Positions 26,398 to 36,620 of a stretch of DNA of 64,000 bases are shown here, piece after piece. The notes beneath the pieces are model-generated. The model was not told the origin of the DNA. It saw only the letters and a program-made list of their open reading frames with translations, and made no database searches. The DNA is from Vibrio mytili (GTDB taxonomy: Bacteria; Pseudomonadota; Gammaproteobacteria; Enterobacterales; Vibrionaceae), in contig NZ_JXOK01000004.1 in NCBI RefSeq assembly GCF_000830505.1, positions 248,001-312,000 of the forward strand, read 5' to 3'. The translations under genes and the position numbers were made by a program. Numbering within the stretch: position 1 is the first letter of the stretch; the number at the start of each line of letters is the position of its first letter.

Positions 26398-28037
26398 TTA
26401 ATCCACTTTGGGTGGGGTAGTAAACGTATGATGAGGTGCAGGGCTTGGAACCGTCCATTCAAGGCCTTCCGCACGTTCCCATGGTTTCGCGGGGGCTTTT
26501 TCACCACCACGAATGCATTTGATCACCAACCAAAGGAAGATCAGTTGCGAGAGGCCAAAGGCAAACCCGCCAATCGAGACGATTTGATTCACATCGGCAA
26601 ACTGAATGGCATAATCAGGAATCCGTCTCGGCATTCCTGCCAGTCCTAAGAAATGCATTGGGAAGAAGAGAACATTGACCGAAATAATCGAGCACCAGAA
26701 ATGCCAAAGGCTCAACTTGTGGTCGTACATATGCCCGGTCCATTTCGGCAACCAGTAATACGCTGCCGCCATAATGGAAAATACCGCGCCAGAAACCAGG
26801 ACATAGTGAAAGTGCGCCACAACAAAATAGGTATCGTGATATTGGAAATCCGCCGGCACAATAGCGAGCATCAACCCTGAAAAGCCGCCAATGGTGAATA
26901 GCACAATAAACGCGATAGCAAACAGCATGGGCGTTTCAAAGGTCAACGCGCCTCTCCACATGGTCGCGACCCAGTTAAACACTTTCACACCTGTGGGAAC
27001 TGCGATCAGCATGGTGCAGTACATGAAGAAGATTTCGGCAAATACGGGCATGCCGTTGTAAACATATGGTGGGCCCAAACAAGGAATGACAACAGAGCAA
27101 TGCTGCACGTCGCGTAAACCATGGAATGATAGCCAAACAGCTTTTTGCCACTGAACGCCGGAATGATGGCAGAGACAATACCAAATGACGGTAGGATCAT
27201 GATGTACACTTCTGGGTGACCAAAGAACCAGAAAATATGCTGGAACATGACAGGGTCACCACCACCCGCCGCATCAAAGAAGCTAGTCCCGAAGTATTTA
27301 TCGGTAAGTACCATAGTGACCGCCCCCGCGAGAACCGGCATAACGGCAATCAACAAAAATGCCGTGATCAACCATGTCCAGACAAACATTGGCATTTTAA
27401 ACCACGTCATGCCTGGCGCTCGCATGTTCACGATGGTCACAATGACGTTAATCGCGCCCATGATTGAGCTGATCCCCATAATATGGATAGAGAATACAAA
27501 CAGCGCAGTGCTGTCCGGTCCATACGTGGTAGAAAGCGGCGCGTAGAATGTCCAGCCAAAGTTAGGGCCACCGCCAGGTAGAAACAGCGAGCTCAGTAAA
27601 ATGAGAAAGGCAAAAGGTAAGATCCAAAAGCTCAAGTTGTTCATACGCGGCAGTGCCATGTCTGGTGCGCCAATCATCATCGGAATCATCCAGTTTGCCA
27701 GACCCGTAAATGCAGGCATCACAGCACCAAATACCATCACCAAACCATGAACGGTGGTCATTTGGTTAAAGAACTCAGGCTCAACCAGTTGTAAGCCAGG
27801 TTGAAACAATTCAGCACGAATCACCATGGCCATCGCACCACCAGTAAGGAACATGGCAAAACTAAACCAGAGGTATAAGGTGCCAATGTCTTTGTGGTTC
27901 GTCGAATACAACCAACGTGCGATCCCTTTAGGAGCATGATGTACATCGTGGTCATCATCAATCGCAATCGTAGAGTTGGCAGACGTTTGTGCTTCAACTG
28001 GCGCAGACTTCACTACTCTATCGGCTGGCTTACTCAT
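26398..28037 (-). CDS. coxA: Cytochrome c oxidase subunit I, with a 1-base frameshift
   Basis: The catalytic heme-copper subunit, about 546 residues once repaired. The N-terminal frame carries [11 protein letters not shown], the [14 protein letters not shown]uB/proton-path segment and WAHHMFTT; the C-terminal frame continues with [10 protein letters not shown] and the haem ligands in [18 protein letters not shown]. The join needs one extra G near 27052 (ACGGCATG to ACGGGCATG). Its start overlaps the coxB stop by four bases (ATGA). As given, the frame would end just after helix VII. Confidence 0.95.
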
Positions 28038-29197
28038 ATTTCCTCCTTAGCACTACCTTGTGCCTTAAAGGCATTGACGTCGGAAGCTTGAACTGTATCG
28101 CCCGTGTCATTACCCCACGCATTTCTCTGATAGGTAATCACGGCTGCAATTTCTTGGTCACTGAGTTGGTTAGCAAATGATTGCATCGCCGTTCCTGGGC
28201 GGCCATTTACAACGACGCCAATATGCTCTGCGACATTACCTGTTGCTACCGGACTGCCCTTAATCGCTGGGAATGCCCCAGGAATACCCTCACCACTCGC
28301 TTGGTGACAAACTGCGCAGCGGGCAGTGTATATAGCTTCACCTTGAGACATTAATTCATCCATTGATAAATCTTGCGTTAGCGCTTCTTGTGCAGCCGCT
28401 TTCTGTAATGCAATTTCTTCCTTCTTAGCCATCAGCCATTGATCAAACTCGTCTTCAGGCATGGCATGAACGACCACTGGCATAAAGCCATGTGCTCTGC
28501 CACACAACTCTGCACATTGGCCTCGATATACGCCTGGTTCATCAATCCGAGTCCATGCTTCATTGATAAATCCTGGCACCGTGTCTTTCTTCACGGCAAA
28601 ATCCGGCACCCACCACGAGTGAATGACGTCATCAGAAGTAAGAAGAAAACGCACTTTGCGGTGTATTGGAAGAACAAGCGGGTTATCGACTTCGAGGAGG
28701 TAGTGCGCGCCTTTGGTTTCTACTCCGTCGATCTGCTTCTGGCTGGTCGCAAGCAAACTGTAGAATTCGACGTCTTCACCAAAATAGCTGTAGTGCCACT
28801 TCCACTGAGAGCCAGTGATTTTTATTGTAATGTCAGATTGACTGGTATCTTCCATCGCTATTAAGGTTTTGGTCGCAGGAATAGCCATCGCAACGAGGAT
28901 GATGATCGGAATAACCGTCCAAATAATCTCGACTTTAGTGCTTTCATGAAAATGAGCGGCAACCGCGCCTTTTGACTTACGGTGACGAACAATGGAGTAA
29001 AACATTACCCCAAAAACGATTAGGGCAATCGCACAACAAATGTAAAAAATAAGCATGTGCAATTCATACACTTGCCCACTGATTTCGGTTACGCCCTTGG
29101 TCATGTTGTAGCTGCTTTCATTTGACCAAGTGTAAGATGAAAAGGTGATTAACATCACATTCAATGATAAGGCTAGAGTAGTTGCTAATCTTTTCAA
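28034..29197 (-). CDS. coxB: Cytochrome c oxidase subunit II with fused cytochrome c domain
   Basis: The protein has 387 residues: a signal-like N-terminus, two membrane helices (about 45-65 and 90-110), the periplasmic cupredoxin domain with the CuA site in [14 protein letters not shown], then a C-terminal cytochrome c with CAVCH (about residue 295). This fusion defines a caa3-type oxidase, which takes electrons through its own haem c. It is the first gene of the leftward operon and has a long untranslated upstream region. Confidence 0.97.
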   Translation of the reverse strand: MKRLATTLALSLNVMLITFSSYTWSNESSYNMTKGVTEISGQVYELHMLIFYICCAIALIVFGVMFYSIVRHRKSKGAVAAHFHESTKVEIIWTVIPIIILVAMAIPATKTLIAMEDTSQSDITIKITGSQWKWHYSYFGEDVEFYSLLATSQKQIDGVETKGAHYLLEVDNPLVLPIHRKVRFLLTSDDVIHSWWVPDFAVKKDTVPGFINEAWTRIDEPGVYRGQCAELCGRAHGFMPVVVHAMPEDEFDQWLMAKKEEIALQKAAAQEALTQDLSMDELMSQGEAIYTARCAVCHQASGEGIPGAFPAIKGSPVATGNVAEHIGVVVNGRPGTAMQSFANQLSDQEIAAVITYQRNAWGNDTGDTVQASDVNAFKAQGSAKEEI

Positions 29198-29524
29198 AAG
29201 ATCTCTCCTCTGCTCAGCCGCTACGCCAGCGCGAGCTTCCTTGCGTCTCGATGCAAATATCGAACAAATTTACGAAAAATCGCAGAAACTGCGATTTGGA
29301 TACGGTTTGTTATATTTATGTTAAAGGCTAGTTATACTTCTAAGGTTCTTCAAGAAATAAAACACGATTAAATGTTGTTCAAACCTAAAAAATAATTTCA
29401 GTTTATCGATTGCCCTCTTTGAATTGGAATTGATAACCATTTACATTAATTAGCACAGAGACACAAAGACATGACTACAATAAAAGCGTCGAAACAGTAG
29501 GCTCCCCTGCTAAGGAAAATAGAT
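29198..29524. promoter_or_regulatory. Divergent promoter region of coxB and the phosphosugar mutase
   Basis: 327 bases, AT-rich in the middle (29290-29450). It must hold both promoters. AGGAAAATAGAT precedes the mutase start. No clear operator was recognised; a faint Fur-like TGATAACCATTTACATT is too weak to call. Confidence 0.4.
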
Positions 29525-31219
29525 ATGACAGCACTCATTGATAAATGGCTAGAACGAGATCCGGATCCTAAAACCCGTGAAGAACTCCAGCACCTCATCG
29601 ACATTCAAGATGAAGCAGAACTGAGTGATCGCTTTGGGTCTCGACTAGCGTTTGGGACCGCGGGGCTTCGCGGCAAGGTCGGTGCCGGTCCAAACCGTAT
29701 GAACCGACTGGTCATTCAAGAAACGGCTACTGGCCTTGGTCACTATTTGATAGAACAGGTAGAAGAGGCTCGCTCTCGTGGCGTCGTCATAGGCTACGAT
29801 GGCCGACCAGATTCTAAACAGTTCGCACATGATACCGCGTCGGTACTGACAGCTCAGGGAATCAAGGTGTACCTAACTCATAAAGTCGCAGCTACCCCTA
29901 TCGTTGCCTTTGGCGTTCGTGAACTTAATGCTGCAGCAGCCGTAGTGGTAACAGCAAGCCATAATCCGCCAGAATACAATGGTTTCAAAGTCTACTGGGA
30001 AAATGGGGCGCAAATCATTCCTCCCCATGACTCCGGCATTGCAGACAAAATTGAAGAAGCAACCACTAAACCTTTACCACTCATGTCACTTGATGATGCG
30101 AAGCTTCACGGATTACTGGTTTGGCTGAACGATGACTATTACCAAACTTATCGCGACACGATTAACGCGAGCTCGCTTCTTAACGCTGACAACAATACGG
30201 ACATTTCTATCGCCTATACTGCGATGCATGGCGTTGGGGCAGAAATGGCAGAAACCCTATTAGCGGACGCTGGCTTTAAGAAAGTGGCGAGTGTTGCGGA
30301 ACAGCGTGAACCCGACGGCACCTTTCCAACCGTGAACTTTCCGAACCCAGAAGAAGCGGGCGCAATGGACATGGTCATGGCGCTTGGTAAATCTGTTGAT
30401 GCGGATATCGCCTGCGCCAATGACCCTGATGCAGACCGCTTCGCGGTAGCCGTAAAGCGCGCCGATGGTGAATACCAAATGTTAACGGGCGACCAAGTTG
30501 GCTCACTGTTTGGTGACTACTTGTTGGAGCAACAACCTAATTCATTGGTTGGGAATACCATCGTCTCTTCCCGTCTGTTAAGCAGTATCGCCAAAGCGCA
30601 CGGAGCCGAGTACTACCAAACCCTAACCGGTTTCAAGTGGCTGACGAATGTCGCCATGGAGAAAGAGACGGAACAACATCCTTTTTTGTTCGCCTACGAA
30701 GAAGCTCTTGGCTATACCGTTGGCAACACAGTGTGGGATAAAGATGGCCTGTCTGCGATTGTCGCATTTTCGCAATTAACCGGAAAACTTAAAGCGCAAG
30801 GAAAAACACTTTGGGATAAATTAGAAGCACTTTACCGCCAGCACGGTTTCTACTTTAACGCGCAACGCAGTATTGCGCTGGATCCAAACTCACCACCTAT
30901 CGGTGACAAATTGCGCGCCAATCCACCTAAAGCAATCGCGGGTAAACAAGTCCTGATAACGGAAGACCTAAAAACATCGATTAGGCATTATGACGACGGT
31001 TCACAAGAGACAATTCACTTACCAGCAAGTGACGTGTTGATTTACCACTTAGATGATCAATCACGCGTGATCGTGCGCCCATCAGGCACCGAGCCTAAGC
31101 TGAAATGCTACTACGAAGTGATTACAGATTTTCCGAATAACATGACCTATGTGCAAGCTCAACAGGCCGCTGAAGACAAGATGAATACTCTGATTGAGGC
31201 GCATCAGCAAAGCCTATAA
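29525..31219 (+). CDS. Phosphoglucomutase/phosphomannomutase family enzyme
   Basis: The protein has 564 residues, the size of the PGM2-like group. It moves phosphate between C1 and C6 of hexoses (or C1 and C5 of pentoses in PGM2 relatives). The phosphoserine loop is VVTASHNPPEYNG (about residues 142-154), the metal loop is NDPDADRFAVA (about 299), the sugar loop is FAYEEALGYTVG and the phosphate loop is VRPSGTEPKLKCY. Monocistronic with a strong terminator. Confidence 0.93.
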   Translation: MTALIDKWLERDPDPKTREELQHLIDIQDEAELSDRFGSRLAFGTAGLRGKVGAGPNRMNRLVIQETATGLGHYLIEQVEEARSRGVVIGYDGRPDSKQFAHDTASVLTAQGIKVYLTHKVAATPIVAFGVRELNAAAAVVVTASHNPPEYNGFKVYWENGAQIIPPHDSGIADKIEEATTKPLPLMSLDDAKLHGLLVWLNDDYYQTYRDTINASSLLNADNNTDISIAYTAMHGVGAEMAETLLADAGFKKVASVAEQREPDGTFPTVNFPNPEEAGAMDMVMALGKSVDADIACANDPDADRFAVAVKRADGEYQMLTGDQVGSLFGDYLLEQQPNSLVGNTIVSSRLLSSIAKAHGAEYYQTLTGFKWLTNVAMEKETEQHPFLFAYEEALGYTVGNTVWDKDGLSAIVAFSQLTGKLKAQGKTLWDKLEALYRQHGFYFNAQRSIALDPNSPPIGDKLRANPPKAIAGKQVLITEDLKTSIRHYDDGSQETIHLPASDVLIYHLDDQSRVIVRPSGTEPKLKCYYEVITDFPNNMTYVQAQQAAEDKMNTLIEAHQQSL

Positions 31220-31290
31220 GCACGCGATGTCTACCCAAACTACTTGGAATTACAGGTAGGCGGCAAGTAGTAAAGGGATATGTGTGAACG

Positions 31291-31328
31291 AACAACAAGA
31301 GGCACATGATGTGCCTCTTGTTGTTTTT
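31291..31328 (+). terminator. Terminator of the phosphosugar mutase
   Basis: CAACAAGAGGCAC (31293-31305) pairs with GTGCCTCTTGTTG (31311-31323), followed by TTTTT. Confidence 0.95.
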
Positions 31329-31425
31329 GAGACAACGAATTACTCTAGGGTCTGTCCGAATAAGTATTTGATCATCTGGCTGTTTCAATTCTCAATAAAA
31401 TATTAGAAATTACTGCACATAAATT

Positions 31426-32138
31426 ATGGAAAATACATTGCCTTTAGAGCAAGAATCAAAAGCCGCACTGTTTTGGCAAGGAACAATAGCTATGCTGCCA
31501 CTTAGCATCGCGGTACTTCCCTGGGGGTTACTCGCTGGCTCTTTTGCTATTGATAGCGGACTCAGCCTATCGAGGGACAGGCCCTGTCTGCGATCTTATT
31601 TGCTGGTTCAGCTCAGCTCGTTGCGATGGGCATGATAAAAGCTGGCGCCGGTCTGGTCACTATGTTGCTTACCACGTTTTTTATCACGTCACGACACTTC
31701 CTCTACAGCGTCTCCATGCGCGGCAAGATCTCGCCACTTCCTCTCAAGTGGCGGTTATCACTCGGATTCCTATTAACCGACGAATTGTTTGCTATTGTGG
31801 GTCATCACTGTGACAAACAGTTTAATCGCTGGTATGCACTTGGGGCAGGTTTGAGCTTTTATTTGGTTTGGAACCTTGCCACACTCACTGGCATTGTTGC
31901 GGGTAGCCTAATACCAGAACTGAATGAGATCGGGCTCGAATTTGCGGTAGCCGCCACGTTTATCGCGATTGTCGTGCCCACCATAAAAAATCTCGCCGTA
32001 CTGACAAGCGTAGTGGTGGCGTTGATCACCTCCGTCACCCTGACTTATTACCAGGTAGAAGGCAGCTTAATGATCGCAAGTCTCGTGTCGATGTTAAGTG
32101 GTTATTTTGTAGAGCAGTTCAAGGAGCCTCGCCAATGA
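31426..32138 (+). CDS. azlC: AzlC family branched-chain amino-acid exporter subunit, with a 1-base frameshift
   Basis: The large membrane subunit of an AzlCD-type exporter. The first frame gives LPLSIAVLPWGLLAGSFAI, the second gives AMGMIKAGAGLVTMLL, the HFLYSVSMRG segment and helices to the end. Adding one G near 31572 (CTATCGAGGG to CTATCGGAGGG) restores SEGQALSAILFAGSAQLVAM in between. About 237 residues when repaired, the normal length. Its stop overlaps the azlD start by four bases, as in intact operons. Confidence 0.9.
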
Positions 32139-32446
32139 TCATGCTATCGATATTGCTTATGACGGTTCTGGTGTTTATTAGCCGTTACCTGTTTCTCGAA
32201 CCAAAGCTGCCGCTACGGTTAGGGATGAGGACGCAAAAAGTGCTGAACTACGCAAGCCCTGCAGTACTTACCGCAATTTGGGCTCCTATCGTGTTTATGC
32301 CCGACGGAGAGCTCAGCCTGGAAGTACAGAATCCGTTCTTACTAGCCGCGCTCGTCGCCGTTTTAATTGCCTATTTGACCAAAAACGTATTACTCACAAC
32401 GATAGTAAGTATGGTCTTGTTTCTTGTACTCAGGCTCTTATTCTAG
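32135..32446 (+). CDS. azlD: AzlD family branched-chain amino-acid exporter subunit
   Basis: The protein has 103 residues with three to four membrane helices, the usual small partner of AzlC. FISRYLFLEPKLPLRLG and VLNYASPAVLTAIWAP are family-like. The ATGA overlap with azlC indicates translational coupling. The substrate is inferred from the family (branched-chain amino acids or analogues). Confidence 0.92.
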   Translation: MIMLSILLMTVLVFISRYLFLEPKLPLRLGMRTQKVLNYASPAVLTAIWAPIVFMPDGELSLEVQNPFLLAALVAVLIAYLTKNVLLTTIVSMVLFLVLRLLF

Positions 32447-32447
32447 C

Positions 32448-33062
32448 CTAGCTCGCCACCCATTCCGTTTCTAACAAGGTGACGTCGCCACACTTCAGTC
32501 GGCCGAGAAAAACGTCACCTTTATGCACTTCCCCAACGCCTTTTGGCGTTCCAGTCATTACCACATCACCATCTTCCAATGTTGTATAACTGCTTAACTC
32601 TTCCAAAATCGTTAGCGGCGGATAAAGCATGTGCTTAACGTGCCCTTTTTGAACATGAACACAATTGATCAACAGCTCTAGGTTGAGATCATGAATATCT
32701 AATCCCTCAAGAGAAATGAAACGTCCAAAAACAGCGGAACCGTCGAACGCTTTCGCCCTCTCCCAAGGAAGTCCCTGTTTTTTTAGTATGGATTGCAGCC
32801 CACGCTTAGTCAGATCTAATCCTAAACCGACGGCTGCATACTGCCCATTTTCAATCAGGAAACAAATTTCAGCTTCATAATGCAAAGGTTCTTGATGAAA
32901 CGAACTTAAGGTCGTCGATATGGAGGTAGAAGGTTTGTTAAACACCACCATCTGCTCCGGTATTGCGTTATCAAGCTCTTGAATATGCTCGACATAATTG
33001 CGCCCGACACATACCACCTTACCGACTTCGATTTGGCTTTCCTCTTGTTGGATCTTGCTCAT
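32448..33062 (-). CDS. Fumarylacetoacetate hydrolase family protein
   Basis: The protein has 204 residues, the short YcgM-like form. Family marks: VVCVGRNYVEHIQEL, LHYEAEICFLI (metal-binding glutamates), WERAKAFDGSAVFG, and VVMTGTPKGVG. It may act as a fumarylpyruvate hydrolase or oxaloacetate decarboxylase; the substrate cannot be told. It lies one base from azlD on the opposite strand, so transcription from both sides collides here. Confidence 0.92.
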   Translation of the reverse strand: MSKIQQEESQIEVGKVVCVGRNYVEHIQELDNAIPEQMVVFNKPSTSISTTLSSFHQEPLHYEAEICFLIENGQYAAVGLGLDLTKRGLQSILKKQGLPWERAKAFDGSAVFGRFISLEGLDIHDLNLELLINCVHVQKGHVKHMLYPPLTILEELSSYTTLEDGDVVMTGTPKGVGEVHKGDVFLGRLKCGDVTLLETEWVAS

Positions 33063-33406
33063 GACTCTTCCCTGAAACTCAAAAGCATCATGATAATCTA
33101 ATCACTTATTGTGACGACACTGCTTCTCTTACCTTAAATGTTAAAAATAAGACATTCGACTCGTTTTTTTGAGTGTTTTTAAGATTGAGAATAAGATCGC
33201 GGTGATTGGCTCTCTCACACACTTAAACTGGTTGCACTGTTCGACGATTACTTATTCACAAAACTGATGGAACACAACGCCTTCCATAAATAAAAATGAA
33301 ATAAAATCATCATGTAACGGACATCTCTCGTTCATTTTTTCCCTTTACCTTAGCGTCAACACATCAGGCAAGAAAGCCTATTAATAACGACTAGGGTAAT
33401 AAGAAA
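33063..33406. promoter_or_regulatory. Porin promoter region
   Basis: 344 bases between the divergent FAH-family gene and the porin gene. AT-rich, with a long leader for the porin. No operator was recognised with confidence. Confidence 0.35.
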
Positions 33407-34375
33407 ATGAAACAAGCAGCATTAGCTACTGCAATTCTTTCAGCATTGGTAACCGCTCCATCTTTCGCAGCAACCGTTTACGACAATGACGGCACTGAGC
33501 TAAAAGTCGGTGGTCGTGTGGAGTTCCGTGGTGACTTCATTGGCTCTGGCGGTGAAGAAGTTGAAGGCACAATGAAAGACAAAAGCCGTGCTCGTGTAAA
33601 TCTAAAAGGCAAAACCGATATCGGTAACGGCCTTTCCGCATTCGGTGTTTACGAAGCAGAACAAAAAACAGGCGAGAGTGAATTCAAAAACCGCTACATG
33701 TATGCGGGTGTCGGTACTGAAGCTGGCGATTTCTCAGTCGGCCGCCAAGACATGGCTGCGGTAATCATCTCTGACATGACGGATATCACCGAGTTTTCAG
33801 GTGTTCAGCAAGTCATTGATTCTTCATCTGATAAACAAGACAGTGTATTCGCATACCGTGGTGAGTTTGATGCGCTAAAGGTTCAAGCAACATACCAAGC
33901 GAACTCTGATGAAGACTCAGACAAATACGGTCTATCGGGCATGTACTCGCTACCTATGGGCTTAGACCTAGGTTTAGCCTACTCTGGTGGTGATGTTGAT
34001 GCAGATAACTCAGAAGATCAAATCCTTGGTGGTATCGCCTACTCAATGGATAACCTATATCTTGCTGGTACTTACTCTCAAGGCTCATTAGATGATTCTG
34101 AAGACTTTACTGCCTACGAGATCGCAGCTACCTACAAAGTTGCCAGCAAAGTGACCATTGCCGGTATGTACACATTCCAAGAGAACGATCCTGACGGCGC
34201 AAGTGAATACGATGCTGTAGACGGTTTCGAACTTGCTGGATACTACAAGTTGAACAGCAATTTCCGCACTTACCTGTCTTACTACTTCAACCAACTTGAT
34301 GAAGAGAAAGATCAAGACGGCAAAGTCATCGAAGGCGAAGATACGCTACGCTTAGGTGTTCGTTACGATTTTTAA
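33407..34375 (+). CDS. General porin, OmpC/OmpU type
   Basis: The protein has 322 residues with a 21-residue signal peptide ending SFA|ATVYD. ELKVGGRVEFRGDF and the C-terminal LRLGVRYDF, ending in phenylalanine, mark a 16-strand trimeric porin of the outer membrane. Acidic loops (DNSEDQ, DDSEDF) suggest cation preference. It has a long upstream region and a strong terminator. It is shorter than typical Vibrio OmpU, so that name is not assigned. Confidence 0.93.
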   Translation: MKQAALATAILSALVTAPSFAATVYDNDGTELKVGGRVEFRGDFIGSGGEEVEGTMKDKSRARVNLKGKTDIGNGLSAFGVYEAEQKTGESEFKNRYMYAGVGTEAGDFSVGRQDMAAVIISDMTDITEFSGVQQVIDSSSDKQDSVFAYRGEFDALKVQATYQANSDEDSDKYGLSGMYSLPMGLDLGLAYSGGDVDADNSEDQILGGIAYSMDNLYLAGTYSQGSLDDSEDFTAYEIAATYKVASKVTIAGMYTFQENDPDGASEYDAVDGFELAGYYKLNSNFRTYLSYYFNQLDEEKDQDGKVIEGEDTLRLGVRYDF

Positions 34376-34414
34376 TCGTGGGTGAACTTAGCGTAAACAA
34401 TCATAAGTAACGTA

Positions 34415-34441
34415 AAAACGCAGCAGGAACGCTGCGTTTTT
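34415..34441 (+). terminator. Terminator of the porin gene
   Basis: AAAACGCAGC (34415-34424) pairs with GCTGCGTTTT (34431-34440), followed by T. Confidence 0.93.
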
Positions 34442-34727
34442 ATTGCAATGAACATTACTCACATTGGCGCTGGTATAAGAAAGCGACGTAATTATCACTA
34501 ATCGGTTTTATACAAATAGAGGTTGTTCTGCATAAAGCCATTACATCTAAGAAACAACATTTACTGGGCGGCTAGCTTAGGCTCCATAAAACAAGCTTCT
34601 CTAAACACAAGTCTTTTAATCATTAACTTTCTTAATAAATATGAACAGTTTCGAGAGCTTATCGACACAATTATTCCCCAACTCATACTATGCTTAAGGT
34701 GAACATCATCCATATAAGGGCGTGGTT
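34442..34727. other. AT-rich spacer before the Usp gene
   Basis: No gene or clear operator seen. It probably carries the promoter of the universal stress gene. Confidence 0.3.
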
Positions 34728-35153
34728 ATGAAATACAAACATATTTTGGTCGCACTCGAGCTGTCTGATGAAAGTACAGTGTTGATCGACCGAGCGGTAT
34801 CAATGGCTAACTATTTCGATTCCGATATTTCATTCATTCATATCGACGGCACACACGGTGAGATCTATCGTGAACTTGTTGATATAAAAGCACAGCCTGA
34901 TCAGCGACCGTTGAACGAGTATTCAATGGAAAGCCTCAAAACGTTCAGTGACTATATGGACTACCCGCTCAAACATTTCTTTGTCGGTACTGGTGACTTA
35001 GCTGACAAACTGGAAGTCACCATTAAAGAGCAAGACGTCGATCTTTTGATCTGCGGTCACCACCACGATTTGTGGAGTAAGCTGATCTCCTATTCAAGAC
35101 ACCTGATCAATAAATCTCCCGTGGACATTTTAGTCGTACCGATTCATGACTAA
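34728..35153 (+). CDS. Universal stress protein, UspA family
   Basis: The protein has 141 residues from ATG 34728; a GTG two codons earlier is possible. MKYKHILVALELSDES is the classic N-terminus. The C-terminal LLICGHHHDLWSKLISYSRHLINKSPVDILVVP replaces the usual G-x2-G-x9-GS ATP site with GHHHD...S, so it is closer to the non-ATP-binding UspA branch. Cytoplasmic stress protein of unclear action. Confidence 0.92.
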   Translation: MKYKHILVALELSDESTVLIDRAVSMANYFDSDISFIHIDGTHGEIYRELVDIKAQPDQRPLNEYSMESLKTFSDYMDYPLKHFFVGTGDLADKLEVTIKEQDVDLLICGHHHDLWSKLISYSRHLINKSPVDILVVPIHD

Positions 35154-35218
35154 AGGGACCGATTGAAGGTTACTGAATCAGTAGAAATGATCTTATCGAC
35201 AAAAATGGCTCGCTATTT

Positions 35219-35254
35219 GAAAAAACCAGTAGCATAGATCGCTACTGGTTTTTT
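35219..35254. terminator. Bidirectional terminator between usp and amylase
   Basis: AAAAACCAGTAGC (35221-35233) pairs with GCTACTGGTTTTT (35241-35253). An A-run and a T-run flank it, and the genes converge on it. Confidence 0.95.
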
Positions 35255-35270
35255 CATCTTTCTAATATTT

Positions 35271-36620
35271 CTAGGCGGGGATGAACAACATCGATGATTT
35301 TGCAGGCACTTGAATCTCAGTTCCGCAACAAACGTGTAAATCCGACATCATGTCTATCCAATCAAACTCGGTGTCTATCGAGAAGGATTGAGGTCGAGAA
35401 GATTTATTCAGTACCACGATGCCTGCATTACCGCGTTTTAGAACCAACAGATCATCATTGCCTTCCAAAACCGTCATCGATTGTCCGTGGACCAAATTGT
35501 GGAATTGAATCATCTTCGCCATTCTCGGATCATTCCACGCCCGTTGCCATCTTGGCTTCCCATCTTTCCCTGAAATTCCGCTGGTATCTAAATCAGTGTA
35601 AATGAGAGGTACGCCACCATCTCGGCCTAGTATGTAGGCATAGGCAAGCCACTCATCGTCTTCATCCATAACGAGATCAAGAAAAACATCATTATTCGGA
35701 ATGTCATGTGTCACCACAAAAGTGATGGCACGTCCGGGAGACAACGCCTGGCCAAAACAGTACGGATCGATCAACCACGTCAAACTGCCCCCTTCTGCGA
35801 AGGCTTTGTAAATAGTGGTAAATAAAGGAAAATCATAGGCACACAAACTTGTTTCTTCCAAATAAGGTTCGAGAAACAACTTATACTCCTCTTCCGTTGC
35901 CCCACCGTCCGTAATGATCTCACCAAAAATGTGAACATCTTGAGTAATATCATCTGACCAAACCCGTTTTAAATGTTCCAACGACATATGTTTGGCCGCA
36001 TCAATACGAAATCCTTTAACACCGATCGCTTTCAATGCTTTTAAAAAGGCTTGTTGTTGCTCAACAACATGGTCACACACCCGCAAGGTTGGTAGGCCAG
36101 GATCTTTAGGGCCACCAGTGATTCGGCCATTTTGCACTTGCCATTTGTCTTTCCAGTTTTTTATCCCAAACGCCAAAACAAAATGCTTCTCGTCAAAAAG
36201 TGGCTGGGACAAATCACCAAACAATTTAAGCGATTCGTACTTTTCTGAATCGCGCTGATATTCTTCTATCACCTCTTGACGCGGATATTGGAGATCTCGG
36301 CGTAAATGTGATTCGTTTGCCATGTGGTTGAACACTACATCTGCATAAACAAGAACACCAAAACGTTCGAGCTCTTTCACCATATGGATGAAATCTTTTG
36401 TGTTACCTAATGCATTCTCTATCACTCGATAGTCTTGAGGCTGATAACGTTGCCACCAAGGCTCCTCGACAGCACTTTTCATTGGTGGAGAGATAAGAAC
36501 AGAACCGTATCCTAGCTTGCTAATCTCTTCTGCACGTTGGGCAATGTCAGCATACTTCCAATCAAATGCATGCAGAATGACATTCGCACCCGCTGATTGT
36601 GTTTCCTGTAAGCCACTCAT
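35271..36620 (-). CDS. Cytoplasmic alpha-amylase family glycosidase (GH13)
   Basis: The protein has 449 residues without a signal peptide, so it is probably cytoplasmic. GH13 regions are visible: ADVVFNH (region I), GFRIDAAKHM (region II, nucleophile Asp), HIFGEII (region III, acid Glu), and VVTHDIPNN (region IV, with Asp). It would cut alpha-1,4 glucans inside the cell. A CRP-like site is upstream at 36674. It is not near other maltodextrin genes in this window. Confidence 0.92.
   Translation of the reverse strand: MSGLQETQSAGANVILHAFDWKYADIAQRAEEISKLGYGSVLISPPMKSAVEEPWWQRYQPQDYRVIENALGNTKDFIHMVKELERFGVLVYADVVFNHMANESHLRRDLQYPRQEVIEEYQRDSEKYESLKLFGDLSQPLFDEKHFVLAFGIKNWKDKWQVQNGRITGGPKDPGLPTLRVCDHVVEQQQAFLKALKAIGVKGFRIDAAKHMSLEHLKRVWSDDITQDVHIFGEIITDGGATEEEYKLFLEPYLEETSLCAYDFPLFTTIYKAFAEGGSLTWLIDPYCFGQALSPGRAITFVVTHDIPNNDVFLDLVMDEDDEWLAYAYILGRDGGVPLIYTDLDTSGISGKDGKPRWQRAWNDPRMAKMIQFHNLVHGQSMTVLEGNDDLLVLKRGNAGIVVLNKSSRPQSFSIDTEFDWIDMMSDLHVCCGTEIQVPAKSSMLFIPA

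Noticed and set aside
25787..28037. coxA and cox11 as two pseudogenes showing loss of the caa3 oxidase
   Set aside because: Both are repaired by a single base and the same kind of lesion occurs in four unrelated genes nearby; error is the simpler reading.
29431..29450. Fur-box-like TGATAACCATTTACATT before the phosphosugar mutase
   Set aside because: Too few matches to the 19-base consensus and no iron-related gene adjacent.
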